Positions 17,890 through 26,475 of a DNA stretch of 61,543 nt are shown one piece after another. Below the pieces are notes generated by a model. It had not been told where the DNA came from and did no database searches. It saw only the letters and a program-made list of their open reading frames with translations. The DNA is taken from the NCBI GenBank assembly GCA_905233825.1, contig CAJOFE010000013.1:1-61543 (forward strand). Reading direction: 5' to 3'. A program made the translations under genes and the position numbers. Numbering within the stretch: position 1 is the stretch's first letter; each line of letters begins with the position of its first letter. Origin of the DNA: an uncultured Prevotella sp. (GTDB lineage: Bacteria; Bacteroidota; Bacteroidia; Bacteroidales; Bacteroidaceae).

Positions 17890-17908
17890 TTCAACAAAGG
17901 CATTTATC

Positions 17909-20900
17909 ATGATGATTTATTTCTTCAAGACTCCTACCCAGAGCGTGATTGCCACGCAGGCCGATCACCAGCTCACACAAGACGAAGTACAGAAACTATG
18001 CTGGCTCTATGGCGGAGCCGAGCTGCTGAACGGCGAGACGCTGCAGGGCTTCTTCGTAGGCCCGCGCCGTGAGATGGTGACCCCGTGGAGCACCAACGCC
18101 GTAGAGATAACCCAGAACATGGCCATGCAGGGCATCAGCCGCATTGAGGAGTACTTCCCTGTGAGCAGTGAGGATGCTGACCACGATCCCATGCTGCAGC
18201 GCATGTATAAGGGGCTCGATCAGGACATCTTTACGATTAACATCAAGCCAGAGCCTATCAGGCACGTGGAGAATCTGGAGGAATATAACGAGCAGGAGGG
18301 ACTGGCTCTCTCGCCCGAGGAAATTGTTTACCTGCACGGCATAGAGAAGCAGAATGGCCGACGGCTGACCGACTCTGAGATTTTCGGCTTCGCCCAGATC
18401 AACTCTGAGCACTGCCGTCACAAGATTTTCGGTGGCACCTTCATCATCGACGGCAAGGAGATGGAAAGCTCGCTCTTCGCCATGATTAAGAAGACCACGC
18501 AGGAGAATCCTAACAAGATTCTCTCGGCCTATAAGGATAATGTGGCATTTGCACAGGGTCCCGTCGTGGAGCAGTTTGCCCCTGCCGACCAGAGCACCAG
18601 CGACTGGTTCCGTGTGAAGGACATCGAGAGCGTGATATCGTTGAAGGCCGAGACTCACAACTTCCCCACTACCGTGGAGCCTTTCAACGGTGCTGCCACT
18701 GGAACGGGCGGTGAGATTCGCGACCGTATGGGTGGCGGTACTGGCTCGTGGCCCATCGCAGGAACGGCTGTGTATATGACGGCCTATCCGAGACTGAAGG
18801 AAGACCAGACCCCCTCTGGCTCCCCCTGCTTAGGGGGAGGAGCTCCTCGTGATTGGGAAAATATCTTGCCTGTTCGAGAGTGGCTATATCAGACGCCTGA
18901 ACAGATTCTTATCAAGGCTTCGAACGGTGCCTCCGACTTTGGTAACAAATTTGGTCAGCCGCTCATCTGTGGTTCTGTGCTGACCTTCGAGCATCAGGAA
19001 GCCCCCTCCAACCTCCCCCCGATGGGGGAGGCTACCAAGTATGCCTATGACAAGGTGATTATGCTGGCTGGTGGTGTGGGCTACGGCACCAAGCGCGACT
19101 GTCTGAAGAAAGAGCCTCAGAAGGGCAACAAGGTTGTCGTGGTGGGTGGTGATAACTATCGCATCGGACTGGGTGGCGGCTCTGTCTCCAGCGTGGATAC
19201 AGGCCGTTATAGCAGTGGTATCGAGCTGAATGCCGTGCAGCGTGCCAACCCCGAGATGCAGAAGCGTGCCTACAACCTGGTGCGTGCCCTTTGCGAAGAG
19301 GATGTGAACCCCGTTGTCTCCATCCACGACCACGGTTCGGCAGGTCATTTGAATTGTCTTTCTGAGCTTGTTGAGGAATGCGGTGGCGAGATCGATATGA
19401 CCAAACTGCCCATTGGCGACCAGACGCTCTCTTCAAAGGAGATCATTGCCAATGAGAGCCAGGAGCGCATGGGATTGCTTATCGACGAGAAGCACATCGA
19501 GCATGTGCGTCAGATTGCCGAGCGCGAGCGTGCCCCGTTGTATGTGGTCGGCGAGACTACGGGCGATGCTCACTTCTCGTTCAAGCAGGGCGACGGTGTG
19601 AAGCCTTTCGACCTGGATGTTGCTCAGATGTTCGGCCACTCGCCGAAGACCATTATGAAGGACAATACCGTAGAGCGTCACTATACTGACGTGACCTACT
19701 CTCAGGATAAGATCGACGAATATCTCGACCGCGTACTCCAGTTAGAGGCTGTAGCCTGTAAGGACTGGCTGACAAACAAGGTTGATCGCTCCGTGACGGG
19801 AAAGATTGCCCGTCAGCAGTGTCAGGGTGAGATTCAGCTGCCGCTGAGTGACTGTGGCGTTGTGGCCCTCGACTATCGTGGTCGCAAGGGTATTGCTACT
19901 GCCTTAGGTCATGCTCCGCAGGCCGGTCTGGCCAATCCCGCTGCAGGCTCCGTCCTGTCGGTGGCTGAGGCTCTGACCAATATTGTGTGGGCTCCGCTCA
20001 GCGAGGGGCTCGACTCTGTCAGCCTGAGTGCCAACTGGATGTGGCCCTGTCGTTCGCAGGAGGGCGAGGATGCTCGTCTTTACGAAGGTGTGAAGGCGCT
20101 GAGTGATTTCTGCTGCAACCTGCATATCAACGTGCCGACGGGTAAGGACTCGCTGAGTCTGAGCCAGCAGTATCCCAATGGCGAGAAGATCATCTCTCCG
20201 GGTACTGTCATAGTTTCGGCAGGTGGCGAAGTGAGCGACATCCGCAAGGTGGTGTCACCCGTGTTGGTGAACGACAAGCGCGCCTCCATCTATCACGTTG
20301 ATTTCAGCTTCGACGAGCAGCATCTTGGCGGTTCGGCCTTCGCACAGAGCCTGGGTAAGGTGGGCGACGATGTGCCTACGGTGAAGAATCCCGAATACTT
20401 TGCCGATGCCTTCAACGCCATTCAGGAGCTTATTGGCAAGGGTTGGATCATGGCTGGTCACGACATCTCGGCCGGTGGTCTCATTACTACATTATTAGAA
20501 ATGTGTTTCGCCAACACGAAAGGCGGCATGCATATTAACCTGCACGACATTTGCGCCGACGGCGACATGGTGAAGACCCTCTTCGCCGAGAATCCGGGCG
20601 TGGTCATTGAGGTGAGCGACGAGCATAAGTTTGAGTTCAGGGAGTTCATGGAGGATCGTGGCATTGGTTTTGCCAAGATAGGCTATCCTGTGGAAGACAA
20701 CCGTGAGATTGAAATCGTCTCACCTTCTACCCCCTCGCCTCTGAAGTTCGACATTGACCATCTGCGTGACGTGTGGTACAAGACGTCGTACCTCCTCGAC
20801 CGCAAGCAGAGTTTCAACGGCAAGGCCAAGGAGCGTTATGAGAACTACAAGCAGCAGCCCATCGAGATGAAGTTCCCCAAGGGCTTCACAGGAAAGCTGG

Positions 20901-21691
20901 CGCAGTATGGACTCAACCCCGACCGCTGGAAAACTGCCAATGGCAAAAGTCCCAAGGCTGCCATCATCCGTGAGAAAGGTACCAATGGCGAGCGCGAGAT
21001 GGCCTACTGTCTCTACCTGGCAGGCTTCGACGTGAAGGATGTGATGATGACCGACCTCATCACAGGTCGTGAGACGCTTGAAGAAGTGAACATGATTGTC
21101 TTCTGCGGTGGCTTCTCCAACAGTGATGTTCTCGGTTCGGCCAAGGGATGGGCAGGTGCCTTCCTCTATAACCCGAAAGCCAAGGAGGCCCTTGATAAGT
21201 TCTATGCCCGTAAGGACACCCTCTCGTTGGGCATCTGCAACGGCTGTCAGCTGATGGTGGAACTCGGACTTACCGGTGCTAAGGGTGCCAAGATGCTGCA
21301 TAACGACTCGCACAAGTTCGAGAGTGGCTTCCTCAGCCTGAGTATTCCGCAGAACAATAGTGTGATGTTTGGCTCGCTCAGCGGTTCGAAGCTTGGTCTG
21401 TGGGTGGCTCACGGCGAAGGAAAGTTCTCATTGCCCGAAGGTGAGAAAGCCTTCAATGTCATTGCGAAGTATAACTATCACGGCTATCCCGCCAACCCCA
21501 ACGGCTCCGACTATGACGTAGCAGGCATCTGCTCTGAGGACGGTCGCCATCTGTGTATGATGCCTCACTTGGAGCGTGCCATCTTCCCATGGCAGAACGC
21601 CTGGTATCCGCTGAACCGTCGCATGGACGAGGTAACCCCGTGGATAGAGGCCTTTGTGAACGCACGTAAATGGGTGGAGGCTCATGTATAA
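17909..21691 (+). CDS. purL: Phosphoribosylformylglycinamidine synthase
   Basis: 1260 residues from the ATG at 17909. Large single-chain PurL converts FGAR to FGAM using glutamine and ATP in purine synthesis. In order: an N-terminal PurS-like domain, a linker with GFAQINSEHCRHKIF, two AIRS halves (LKAETHNFPTTVEPFNGAAT; GKDSLSLSQQYPNG and GHDISAGGLI), and a C-terminal glutaminase with nucleophile motif LGICNGCQ. Length fits the family. Two palindromic repeats are inserted in frame at residues about 302-313 (PSGSPCLGGGAP) and 365-376 (APSNLPPMGEAT). The leader carries two promoter-hairpin repeats. It overlaps the first chromate-transporter gene by 8 bases. Confidence 0.96.
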   Translation: MMIYFFKTPTQSVIATQADHQLTQDEVQKLCWLYGGAELLNGETLQGFFVGPRREMVTPWSTNAVEITQNMAMQGISRIEEYFPVSSEDADHDPMLQRMYKGLDQDIFTINIKPEPIRHVENLEEYNEQEGLALSPEEIVYLHGIEKQNGRRLTDSEIFGFAQINSEHCRHKIFGGTFIIDGKEMESSLFAMIKKTTQENPNKILSAYKDNVAFAQGPVVEQFAPADQSTSDWFRVKDIESVISLKAETHNFPTTVEPFNGAATGTGGEIRDRMGGGTGSWPIAGTAVYMTAYPRLKEDQTPSGSPCLGGGAPRDWENILPVREWLYQTPEQILIKASNGASDFGNKFGQPLICGSVLTFEHQEAPSNLPPMGEATKYAYDKVIMLAGGVGYGTKRDCLKKEPQKGNKVVVVGGDNYRIGLGGGSVSSVDTGRYSSGIELNAVQRANPEMQKRAYNLVRALCEEDVNPVVSIHDHGSAGHLNCLSELVEECGGEIDMTKLPIGDQTLSSKEIIANESQERMGLLIDEKHIEHVRQIAERERAPLYVVGETTGDAHFSFKQGDGVKPFDLDVAQMFGHSPKTIMKDNTVERHYTDVTYSQDKIDEYLDRVLQLEAVACKDWLTNKVDRSVTGKIARQQCQGEIQLPLSDCGVVALDYRGRKGIATALGHAPQAGLANPAAGSVLSVAEALTNIVWAPLSEGLDSVSLSANWMWPCRSQEGEDARLYEGVKALSDFCCNLHINVPTGKDSLSLSQQYPNGEKIISPGTVIVSAGGEVSDIRKVVSPVLVNDKRASIYHVDFSFDEQHLGGSAFAQSLGKVGDDVPTVKNPEYFADAFNAIQELIGKGWIMAGHDISAGGLITTLLEMCFANTKGGMHINLHDICADGDMVKTLFAENPGVVIEVSDEHKFEFREFMEDRGIGFAKIGYPVEDNREIEIVSPSTPSPLKFDIDHLRDVWYKTSYLLDRKQSFNGKAKERYENYKQQPIEMKFPKGFTGKLAQYGLNPDRWKTANGKSPKAAIIREKGTNGEREMAYCLYLAGFDVKDVMMTDLITGRETLEEVNMIVFCGGFSNSDVLGSAKGWAGAFLYNPKAKEALDKFYARKDTLSLGICNGCQLMVELGLTGAKGAKMLHNDSHKFESGFLSLSIPQNNSVMFGSLSGSKLGLWVAHGEGKFSLPEGEKAFNVIAKYNYHGYPANPNGSDYDVAGICSEDGRHLCMMPHLERAIFPWQNAWYPLNRRMDEVTPWIEAFVNARKWVEAHV
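18811..18846. repeat. In-frame palindromic insert 1 in purL
   Basis: CTCCCCC (18820-18826) pairs with GGGGGAG (18833-18839), flanked by CCCCTCTGG. It is read as TPSGSPCLGGGAP between well-conserved PurL segments. Confidence 0.7.
19002..19035. repeat. In-frame palindromic insert 2 in purL
   Basis: CCTCCCCC (19012-19019) pairs with GGGGGAGG (19024-19031). The whole unit is nearly the reverse complement of the insert at 23465-23500 in a GH43 gene, so both belong to one repeat family. Confidence 0.75.
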
Positions 21692-22220
21692 GAGCCTTTT
21701 CACCACCTTCTTTCAAATTGGCATGTTCACCCTTGGTGGTGGATATGCCATGATTCCTATCATTGAGGCTGAGGTGGTGGATAAGCATAAGTGGGTCAGC
21801 AAAGAAGAGTTCCTCGACCTTATTGCCATTGCGCAGAGCTGTCCCGGTGTCTTTGCTGCCAACATCAGCATCTTCATTGGCTATAAGCTGCGCAAGGTGT
21901 GGGGAGCCATCATCACTTGTCTTGGCACTTGTCTGCCCTCGTTCCTCATCATCCTGCTCATCGCCATGTTCTTCCGTCAGTTCCAGGATAATCCTGTCGT
22001 GGCCAGCATATTCCGTGGCATACGTCCTGCCGTCGTTGCCCTGATTGCTGTGCCTACGTTTAATCTGGCCAAGAGTGCGAAGATTACCTGGGCCACCTGT
22101 TGGATTCCCATTGCGGGTGCGCTGGCCATCTGGCTGTTAGGCGTTTCGCCCATCCTCATCATCCTGCTGGCTGCCGTTGGCGGTTATATCTACGGAGCAT
22201 TAATCAAACCAACTGAATAG
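21684..22220 (+). CDS. Chromate transporter family protein (first half)
   Basis: 178 residues, about five to six membrane spans. The CHR motif FFQIGMFTLGGGYAMIPIIE is followed by AIAQSCPGVFAANISIFIGY. CHR proteins of this short type work as pairs; the natural substrate is often unknown (chromate/sulfate antiport in characterised relatives). The start overlaps the purL stop by 8 bases and the second half follows after 3 bases, so all three are probably co-transcribed. Confidence 0.88.
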   Translation: MYKSLFTTFFQIGMFTLGGGYAMIPIIEAEVVDKHKWVSKEEFLDLIAIAQSCPGVFAANISIFIGYKLRKVWGAIITCLGTCLPSFLIILLIAMFFRQFQDNPVVASIFRGIRPAVVALIAVPTFNLAKSAKITWATCWIPIAGALAIWLLGVSPILIILLAAVGGYIYGALIKPTE

Positions 22221-22223
22221 GCC

Positions 22224-22799
22224 ATGATATTCCTCCAGTTGTTCATCACCTTCTTCCAGATAGGCCTCTTCGGCTTCGGCGGTGGCTATGGCATGCTCTC
22301 GCTCATACAGGGCGAGGTGGTGCACCATTGGCATTGGATGAACACTTCGGAGTTTACCGACATCGTTGCTATCAGTCAGATGACACCAGGTCCCATCGGC
22401 ATCAACTCAGCCACCTACTGCGGCTATACTGCTGTGCATAATGCAGGTATGGGCGACGGTATGGCCGTCCTCGGCTCCTGCGTGGCTACCTTCGCCCTCG
22501 TGCTGCCGTCGCTCATCCTGATGATGCTCATTGCCAAGCTTTTCCTGAAATACATGCGCACTCCCATTGTACAGAACGTCTTTGCAGCCTTGCGGCCTGC
22601 TGTGGTGGGATTGCTGGCAGCCGCCACGCTGTTGCTCTGTACGCCTGAGAACTTCTCCACCCCGAAAGAGAATCCCTGGCAGTTCTGGATCAGCGTGTTC
22701 CTCTTCGTGGCCACCTTTGTCGGCACGAAGTTCTTCAAGGTGAACCCCATCAGGATGATTCTGATGACGGGTTTCGCCGGTTTGCTGCTACTCTATTGA
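22224..22799 (+). CDS. Chromate transporter family protein (second half)
   Basis: 191 residues. It repeats the CHR signature (FFQIGLFGFGGGYGMLSLIQ, then ISQMTPGPIGINSATYCGY) and has about six hydrophobic spans, the last being MILMTGFAGLLLLY. It pairs with the preceding gene to form a full-size transporter. Downstream there is only a tag-rich stretch (TTTAGACTTTAGAC-like) before the next gene. Confidence 0.88.
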   Translation: MIFLQLFITFFQIGLFGFGGGYGMLSLIQGEVVHHWHWMNTSEFTDIVAISQMTPGPIGINSATYCGYTAVHNAGMGDGMAVLGSCVATFALVLPSLILMMLIAKLFLKYMRTPIVQNVFAALRPAVVGLLAAATLLLCTPENFSTPKENPWQFWISVFLFVATFVGTKFFKVNPIRMILMTGFAGLLLLY

Positions 22800-22912
22800 C
22801 TGTAGAAGAAGACTACAGACTTCAGGCTTTAGACTTTAGACAATAGACTTTAGATAATAGAAGAGACTACTGATAATCAAAACTACAAAACAACCCACAA
22901 AACACTACGACT

Positions 22913-23935
22913 ATGAATCGATTCGCCCTTCTTCTCCTTTTCTGTACGTTAGCACTTTGTACCGTTCATGCTCAGCCAAACCGACGTGCATACCGCCGTC
23001 CGATGGCCTTTGTGACGGATACCGTGATGGTTCACGACCCCGTGATGGCATGGGAGCGCGGCACCTATTACCTGCTCTCCACGGGCATGGGCATCAGTTG
23101 GGCTACATCGACTGACCGTAAGACGTGGGTGGTGCAGTCCTCGCCCTTCATCGAGCAGATTCCCGCCTGGACGCGCGATTCCGTGCCTGGCTTCCAGAGC
23201 CATGTGTGGGCACCCGACATCATCCGCTGGCACGATCGTTGGTGGCTGGCCTATAGCTGTTCCACCTTCGGCAAGAACACCTCCGCCATCGGTCTGATGA
23301 GTGCCGACCGTCTCAACGGGCAATGGAAGGACGAGGGATGCCTGGTGGCCTCGAAGGAAGGTCGCGATAACTGGAATGCCATCGACCCAGCCTTCGTCGT
23401 CGATGACAATGACCAGCTATGGATGACCTGGGGCTCCTTCTGGGATGGCATTCAAATTGCAAAAGCCTCCCCCGTCGGGGGGAGGATGAAGGGGGCTACC
23501 ATTGCTCGTCGCATCGCCCTGCGCGACACGACGAAGGCCGAGCCCAATCCCACCTCGCGCTATGCAGGCCGTAACGCCATTGAAGCCCCGTTCATCCTGA
23601 AGCACGGCGGTTGGTACTATCTCTTTGTCTCATGGGACTATTGCTGTCGGGGTGCACAAAGCAACTACCGTGTGGCTGTTGGGCGCTCGAAGCAGGTCGA
23701 TGGTCCCTATGTCGATCGTAAGGGCAAACTGATGACTGAGGGTGGGGGAGAGCTATTCCTCGAAGGTGACAAGCAGAAGTATGAGGCTGCCGGCCATTGT
23801 GCTGCCTATGACCTGCCCACTGGCGAGACCATTTTCATTTGTCATGGCTACAGCACCAAGATGAACGGTACCAGTGTCCTCATCCAGCGTCCCATCACCT
23901 GGACTGCCGACGGTTGGCCAACGTTGAGCAAATAG
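22913..23935 (+). CDS. Secreted GH43 family glycosidase, arabinanase-like
   Basis: 340 residues with signal peptide MNRFALLLLFCTLALCTVHA. The five-bladed beta-propeller GH43 pattern is clear: VHDPVM with Asp42 as general base, NAIDPAFVVDD with Asp158, and NAIEAPFILK with Glu224 as general acid. It most resembles endo-arabinanase/arabinosidase subfamilies; exact specificity cannot be read. An in-frame palindromic repeat adds ASPVGGRMKGAT (about 185-196) in a loop. First gene of a carbohydrate-active cluster; no clear promoter is visible in the 110 bases upstream. Confidence 0.85.
   Translation: MNRFALLLLFCTLALCTVHAQPNRRAYRRPMAFVTDTVMVHDPVMAWERGTYYLLSTGMGISWATSTDRKTWVVQSSPFIEQIPAWTRDSVPGFQSHVWAPDIIRWHDRWWLAYSCSTFGKNTSAIGLMSADRLNGQWKDEGCLVASKEGRDNWNAIDPAFVVDDNDQLWMTWGSFWDGIQIAKASPVGGRMKGATIARRIALRDTTKAEPNPTSRYAGRNAIEAPFILKHGGWYYLFVSWDYCCRGAQSNYRVAVGRSKQVDGPYVDRKGKLMTEGGGELFLEGDKQKYEAAGHCAAYDLPTGETIFICHGYSTKMNGTSVLIQRPITWTADGWPTLSK
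23465..23500. repeat. In-frame palindromic insert in GH43 gene
   Basis: CCTCCCCC-gtc-GGGGGGAGG followed by ATGAAGGGGGCTACC. It is close to the reverse complement of the purL insert at 19002-19035. Confidence 0.75.
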
Positions 23936-24020
23936 TTTTGCACGTTTCCTATTTATTCTACAAGCGCTTCTAATACTGATAAGATGTGCCCTTATCGTTA
24001 TATAGTGGCTTTAAGTCACT

Positions 24021-24103
24021 AAATTCTCTCGAGAATTTGGCGGAAAGATGCCTTCTTCTTTCAACTTAGAACGCTGCTCGGCGCTGAATTCTCTCGAGAA
24101 TTT
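24021..24103. repeat. Twin 18-base inverted repeats AAATTCTC-TC-GAGAATTT
   Basis: The copies at 24021-24038 and 24086-24103 differ only in the first base. Spacing is about six helical turns. They could be paired operators or RNA hairpins. Confidence 0.8.
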
Positions 24104-24289
24104 AACCGCTAAAAAGCACCCTCTGGACTCGATAACGCATCCTGTTGGCACGAGAAGTGCGCTTTATAGTCGATACAAAGCACCTCATAAAGGTCAAAAA
24201 GCGCCGTGTGCACGAAAACAGCGTACACTCTTTGTACACCCTGAGTTGTGGCTTGATGTCGTAAAAGACAGATAATGTATAGAGACATA

Positions 24290-24312
24290 AGGTGCCCCAC
24301 GTTGAGGCACCT
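24290..24312. terminator. Hairpin AGGTGCC/GGCACCT between convergent genes
   Basis: Seven-base perfect stem with a nine-base loop, followed by AAATTT; it may serve the GH43 gene and the ROK gene from either side. Confidence 0.55.
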
Positions 24313-24340
24313 AAATTTACATTTCGTACTTTCAAAAGGT

Positions 24341-25339
24341 TTACTTGAATAGCGAGTATTCCTTGACGTCCCAGGCCAGGGCACTGGCGCCAAGCACATC
24401 GCGTTCGCCTTCTTTGAGGATGGAAACGAGGATGCGGGTTTCGTTCTTGATGTTGAGGAAGACATGCTCGTCGAACGACTTGCGCATGGGCTTCAGTAGC
24501 CATTTGCCGGCCATCGTCATGTCGCCCGTTAGGATGATGGCCTCAGGGTTGAGCACCGAAGCATAGTTGGCAAGTCCGAGGCCCAACATGGCACCTGTGC
24601 GACGGAAAGCTTCGATAGCCAGCTCGTCGCCCTTATCGCAACATTTGGCGATGGACATGACATCGAGCTCTTGCAATTCGCTTAGCATGGTGGGTCGCTT
24701 GCTTTCTTTCATGAGCTCCTTGATGGTGGTTTTCAGACCGTTCTCCGTGCAGTAAGTTTCCAAGCAACCTTTGTTGCCACAACCACACTGACGTCCGTTT
24801 ATATCGACGCAAGTGTGTCCCACTTCGCCTGCAAAGCCCTGCGCACCTAAGTGGGGCATGCCGTTGGAGAAGAAGCAGCTGCCCAGTCCTCCGTGGCTCA
24901 TGGATACCACGACGAAGTCTTTCATACCGTGGGCACTACCATAGGCTTTCTCGCCCAGGGCGGTAATATGGGCATCGTTGGCCAGTGCTACGGCCAAACC
25001 CACCCTGTCGCGCAGCATGGCGGCCAGGGGGATGACACCTTTCCATGGCAGGTTGGCAGCATTCTCGATGCATCCTGTAATGGAGCTGGCACTGGGTGCG
25101 CTGATACCTATGGAGCGGATAGAATCGTAGCCTCCGTTCTCCTCCATGAGCACGAGCAGCTTCTCGGCCAATGCTGTCACATAATCATTCACGTCAGGAT
25201 AGTCGAAGGTCTCGAAATAGTCCTGAGCCACAATCTCACCACGTATATCTACCACGCCATAGGTCGTCCTGTCCAGTCGGATGTCGATGCCGATAACACG
25301 AGTTTTAATCTGATCAACTGATTCTTCGTTAGTTTCCAT
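24341..25339 (-). CDS. ROK family protein with altered phosphate loop
   Basis: 332 residues. The ROK family covers sugar kinases and XylR/NagC-type repressors. Conserved features: NDAHITALGE with catalytic-type Asp122, GAQGFAGEVGH with His175, and zinc site CGCGNKGCLE (C185, C187, C192). However, the kinase DxGGT loop reads DIRLDRTT and the glycine-rich GTGxGGG reads SHGGLGS. There is also no N-terminal HTH, since only 14 residues precede the fold and a promoter lies at 25388. It thus fits neither class neatly and may be a sugar-sensing pseudokinase or a divergent kinase. It lies inside the GH43 cluster and is transcribed opposite to it. Confidence 0.8.
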   Translation of the reverse strand: METNEESVDQIKTRVIGIDIRLDRTTYGVVDIRGEIVAQDYFETFDYPDVNDYVTALAEKLLVLMEENGGYDSIRSIGISAPSASSITGCIENAANLPWKGVIPLAAMLRDRVGLAVALANDAHITALGEKAYGSAHGMKDFVVVSMSHGGLGSCFFSNGMPHLGAQGFAGEVGHTCVDINGRQCGCGNKGCLETYCTENGLKTTIKELMKESKRPTMLSELQELDVMSIAKCCDKGDELAIEAFRRTGAMLGLGLANYASVLNPEAIILTGDMTMAGKWLLKPMRKSFDEHVFLNIKNETRILVSILKEGERDVLGASALAWDVKEYSLFK

Positions 25340-25387
25340 AGGGCTAAAGTCTTAATAGGTTTTCAAATTGTTAGGAATTGTTCGCTG

Positions 25388-25395
25388 CAAAGATA
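25388..25395 (-). promoter_or_regulatory. -7 box TATCTTTG for the ROK gene
   Basis: Exact TAnnTTTG on the minus strand, 48 bases before the ATG at 25339. Confidence 0.6.
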
Positions 25396-25509
25396 CGAAA
25401 TATTCATTAAACTACCAAGTAACTTGCAAATATTTTTTATTTAGTGGGCATGGCTGGTTAAATTATTCTAATATTGGCAGTCGTTTTTCGCTTTTTCGCG
25501 TCAGATGAT

Positions 25510-25517
25510 TAATTTTG
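25510..25517 (+). promoter_or_regulatory. -7 box TAATTTTG for the OmpA-like gene
   Basis: Lies 33 bases before the ATG at 25551, divergent from the ROK promoter. Confidence 0.6.
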
Positions 25518-25550
25518 CATCCGAATAACCATTCATTAAATTAGAAACGT

Positions 25551-26408
25551 ATGAAAAAGAACATTTTATTTATTGCATTGACCGCAGGCCTGCTGCTGAG
25601 CAGTTGCGCCTCGAAGAAAGAGCTCGTGGGTTGCCGCGAGGAGAACAAGAGTCTGACCAGCAACCTTCAGACTACAAAGGAAGATCTGGCCGCTAAGAAC
25701 GTCCGTATCTCTGCACTGGAAGAGCAGCAGAGGGGACTGCAGCAGGCACTAAAGGCCGCCGAGCAGAAGTATGACAAGCTGCAGGAGAGCCTGAACCAGA
25801 GTCTGAGCAATGCCAACCAGAACAACGTCTCGATTGAGAAGCTGGTGGATCAGATTAATGAGTCGAACCAGTACATCCGCCACCTCGTTGAGGTGAAGTC
25901 GAAGAGCGACTCGCTGAACATGGTACTGACCAACAACCTGACGCGCTCACTGTCACGCGAGGAGCTGAAGGAGGTCGATGTGCAGGTATTGAAGGGCGTG
26001 GTCTATATCTCGTTGGCCGACAACATGCTGTTCCGCAGCGGTGGCTATGAGATCAATCCGCGTGCTGCCGAGACGCTGAGTAAGATTGCCAAGATTATCA
26101 CTGACTACAAGGACTATGATGTGCTTGTTGAGGGCAATACCGATAACGTGCCCATCTCCCGTGAGAACATCCGCAACAATTGGGATCTCTCGTGTCTGCG
26201 TGCCTCTAGCGTAGTGCAGGAACTGCAGAACAAGTACAATGTCGATCCAAAACGCCTCACCGCTGGTGGACGTGGCGAGTATAACCCCCTGCAGCCCAAT
26301 GATACTGAGGTGGGTAAGCAGCGCAACCGTCGCACCCAGATCATCATCACGCCAAAGCTTGACGAGTTCATGGAGCTCATCGGCGAGGCTCCCGAGACTG
26401 AAAAGTAA
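25551..26408 (+). CDS. OmpA family peptidoglycan-binding lipoprotein
   Basis: 285 residues. Signal peptide with lipobox LLSSC (Cys19), a long coiled coil (about 25-115, rich in E, Q, K and L), and a C-terminal OmpA domain (MLFRSGGYEINP, VLVEGNTDNVPI, NWDLSCLRASSV, LTAGGRGEYNPL, NRRTQIIITP). The DN and R residues that bind diaminopimelate in this family are present. It should anchor the outer membrane to peptidoglycan. It has its own promoter and a strong terminator downstream, so it is probably monocistronic. Confidence 0.9.
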   Translation: MKKNILFIALTAGLLLSSCASKKELVGCREENKSLTSNLQTTKEDLAAKNVRISALEEQQRGLQQALKAAEQKYDKLQESLNQSLSNANQNNVSIEKLVDQINESNQYIRHLVEVKSKSDSLNMVLTNNLTRSLSREELKEVDVQVLKGVVYISLADNMLFRSGGYEINPRAAETLSKIAKIITDYKDYDVLVEGNTDNVPISRENIRNNWDLSCLRASSVVQELQNKYNVDPKRLTAGGRGEYNPLQPNDTEVGKQRNRRTQIIITPKLDEFMELIGEAPETEK

Positions 26409-26420
26409 AGACCCTTCTGA

Positions 26421-26447
26421 CCTCCCCCAATTGGGGGAGGCTTTTTT
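26421..26447 (+). terminator. Perfect 20-base palindrome with T-run
   Basis: CCTCCCCCAATTGGGGGAGG followed by CTTTTTT, 12 bases after the OmpA stop. The palindrome is the same family as the in-frame coding inserts, so a mobile-type repeat appears to serve as terminator here. Confidence 0.8.
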
Positions 26448-26475
26448 GATTTACTAACTAAAAACGCTAAAAGAT

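Larger units (their letters stand above)
17637..17908. other. Double-promoter intergenic region before purL
   Basis: Contains two TAnnTTTG boxes in tandem (17715 and 17798), each preceded by TTTG about 19 bases upstream and each merged with a hairpin. GCAAAGGGCAAGAG and CTTTTGCTCTTTGC (about 17660-17705) form an inverted pair that may terminate pycB. No ORF is supported. Confidence 0.5.
23936..24340. other. Intergenic region with twin palindromes and a terminator
   Basis: About 400 bases between convergent genes. It holds two copies of AATTCTCTCGAGAATTT (24022-24038 and 24087-24103) about 65 bases apart, a TAGTG/CACTA pair just before the first, and a hairpin terminator near 24290. A 75-codon frame here has no family resemblance and is not supported. 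A small RNA cannot be excluded. Confidence 0.6.

Noticed and set aside
16488..17903. 471-codon minus-strand frame opposite pycB
   Set aside because: Shadow of the carboxyltransferase gene; low-complexity Leu/Arg/His-rich composition, no domain, and it runs through the purL promoter region.
24048..24275. 75-codon plus-strand ORF in the gap after GH43
   Set aside because: No start context, no promoter and no recognisable domain; it runs across the twin palindrome.
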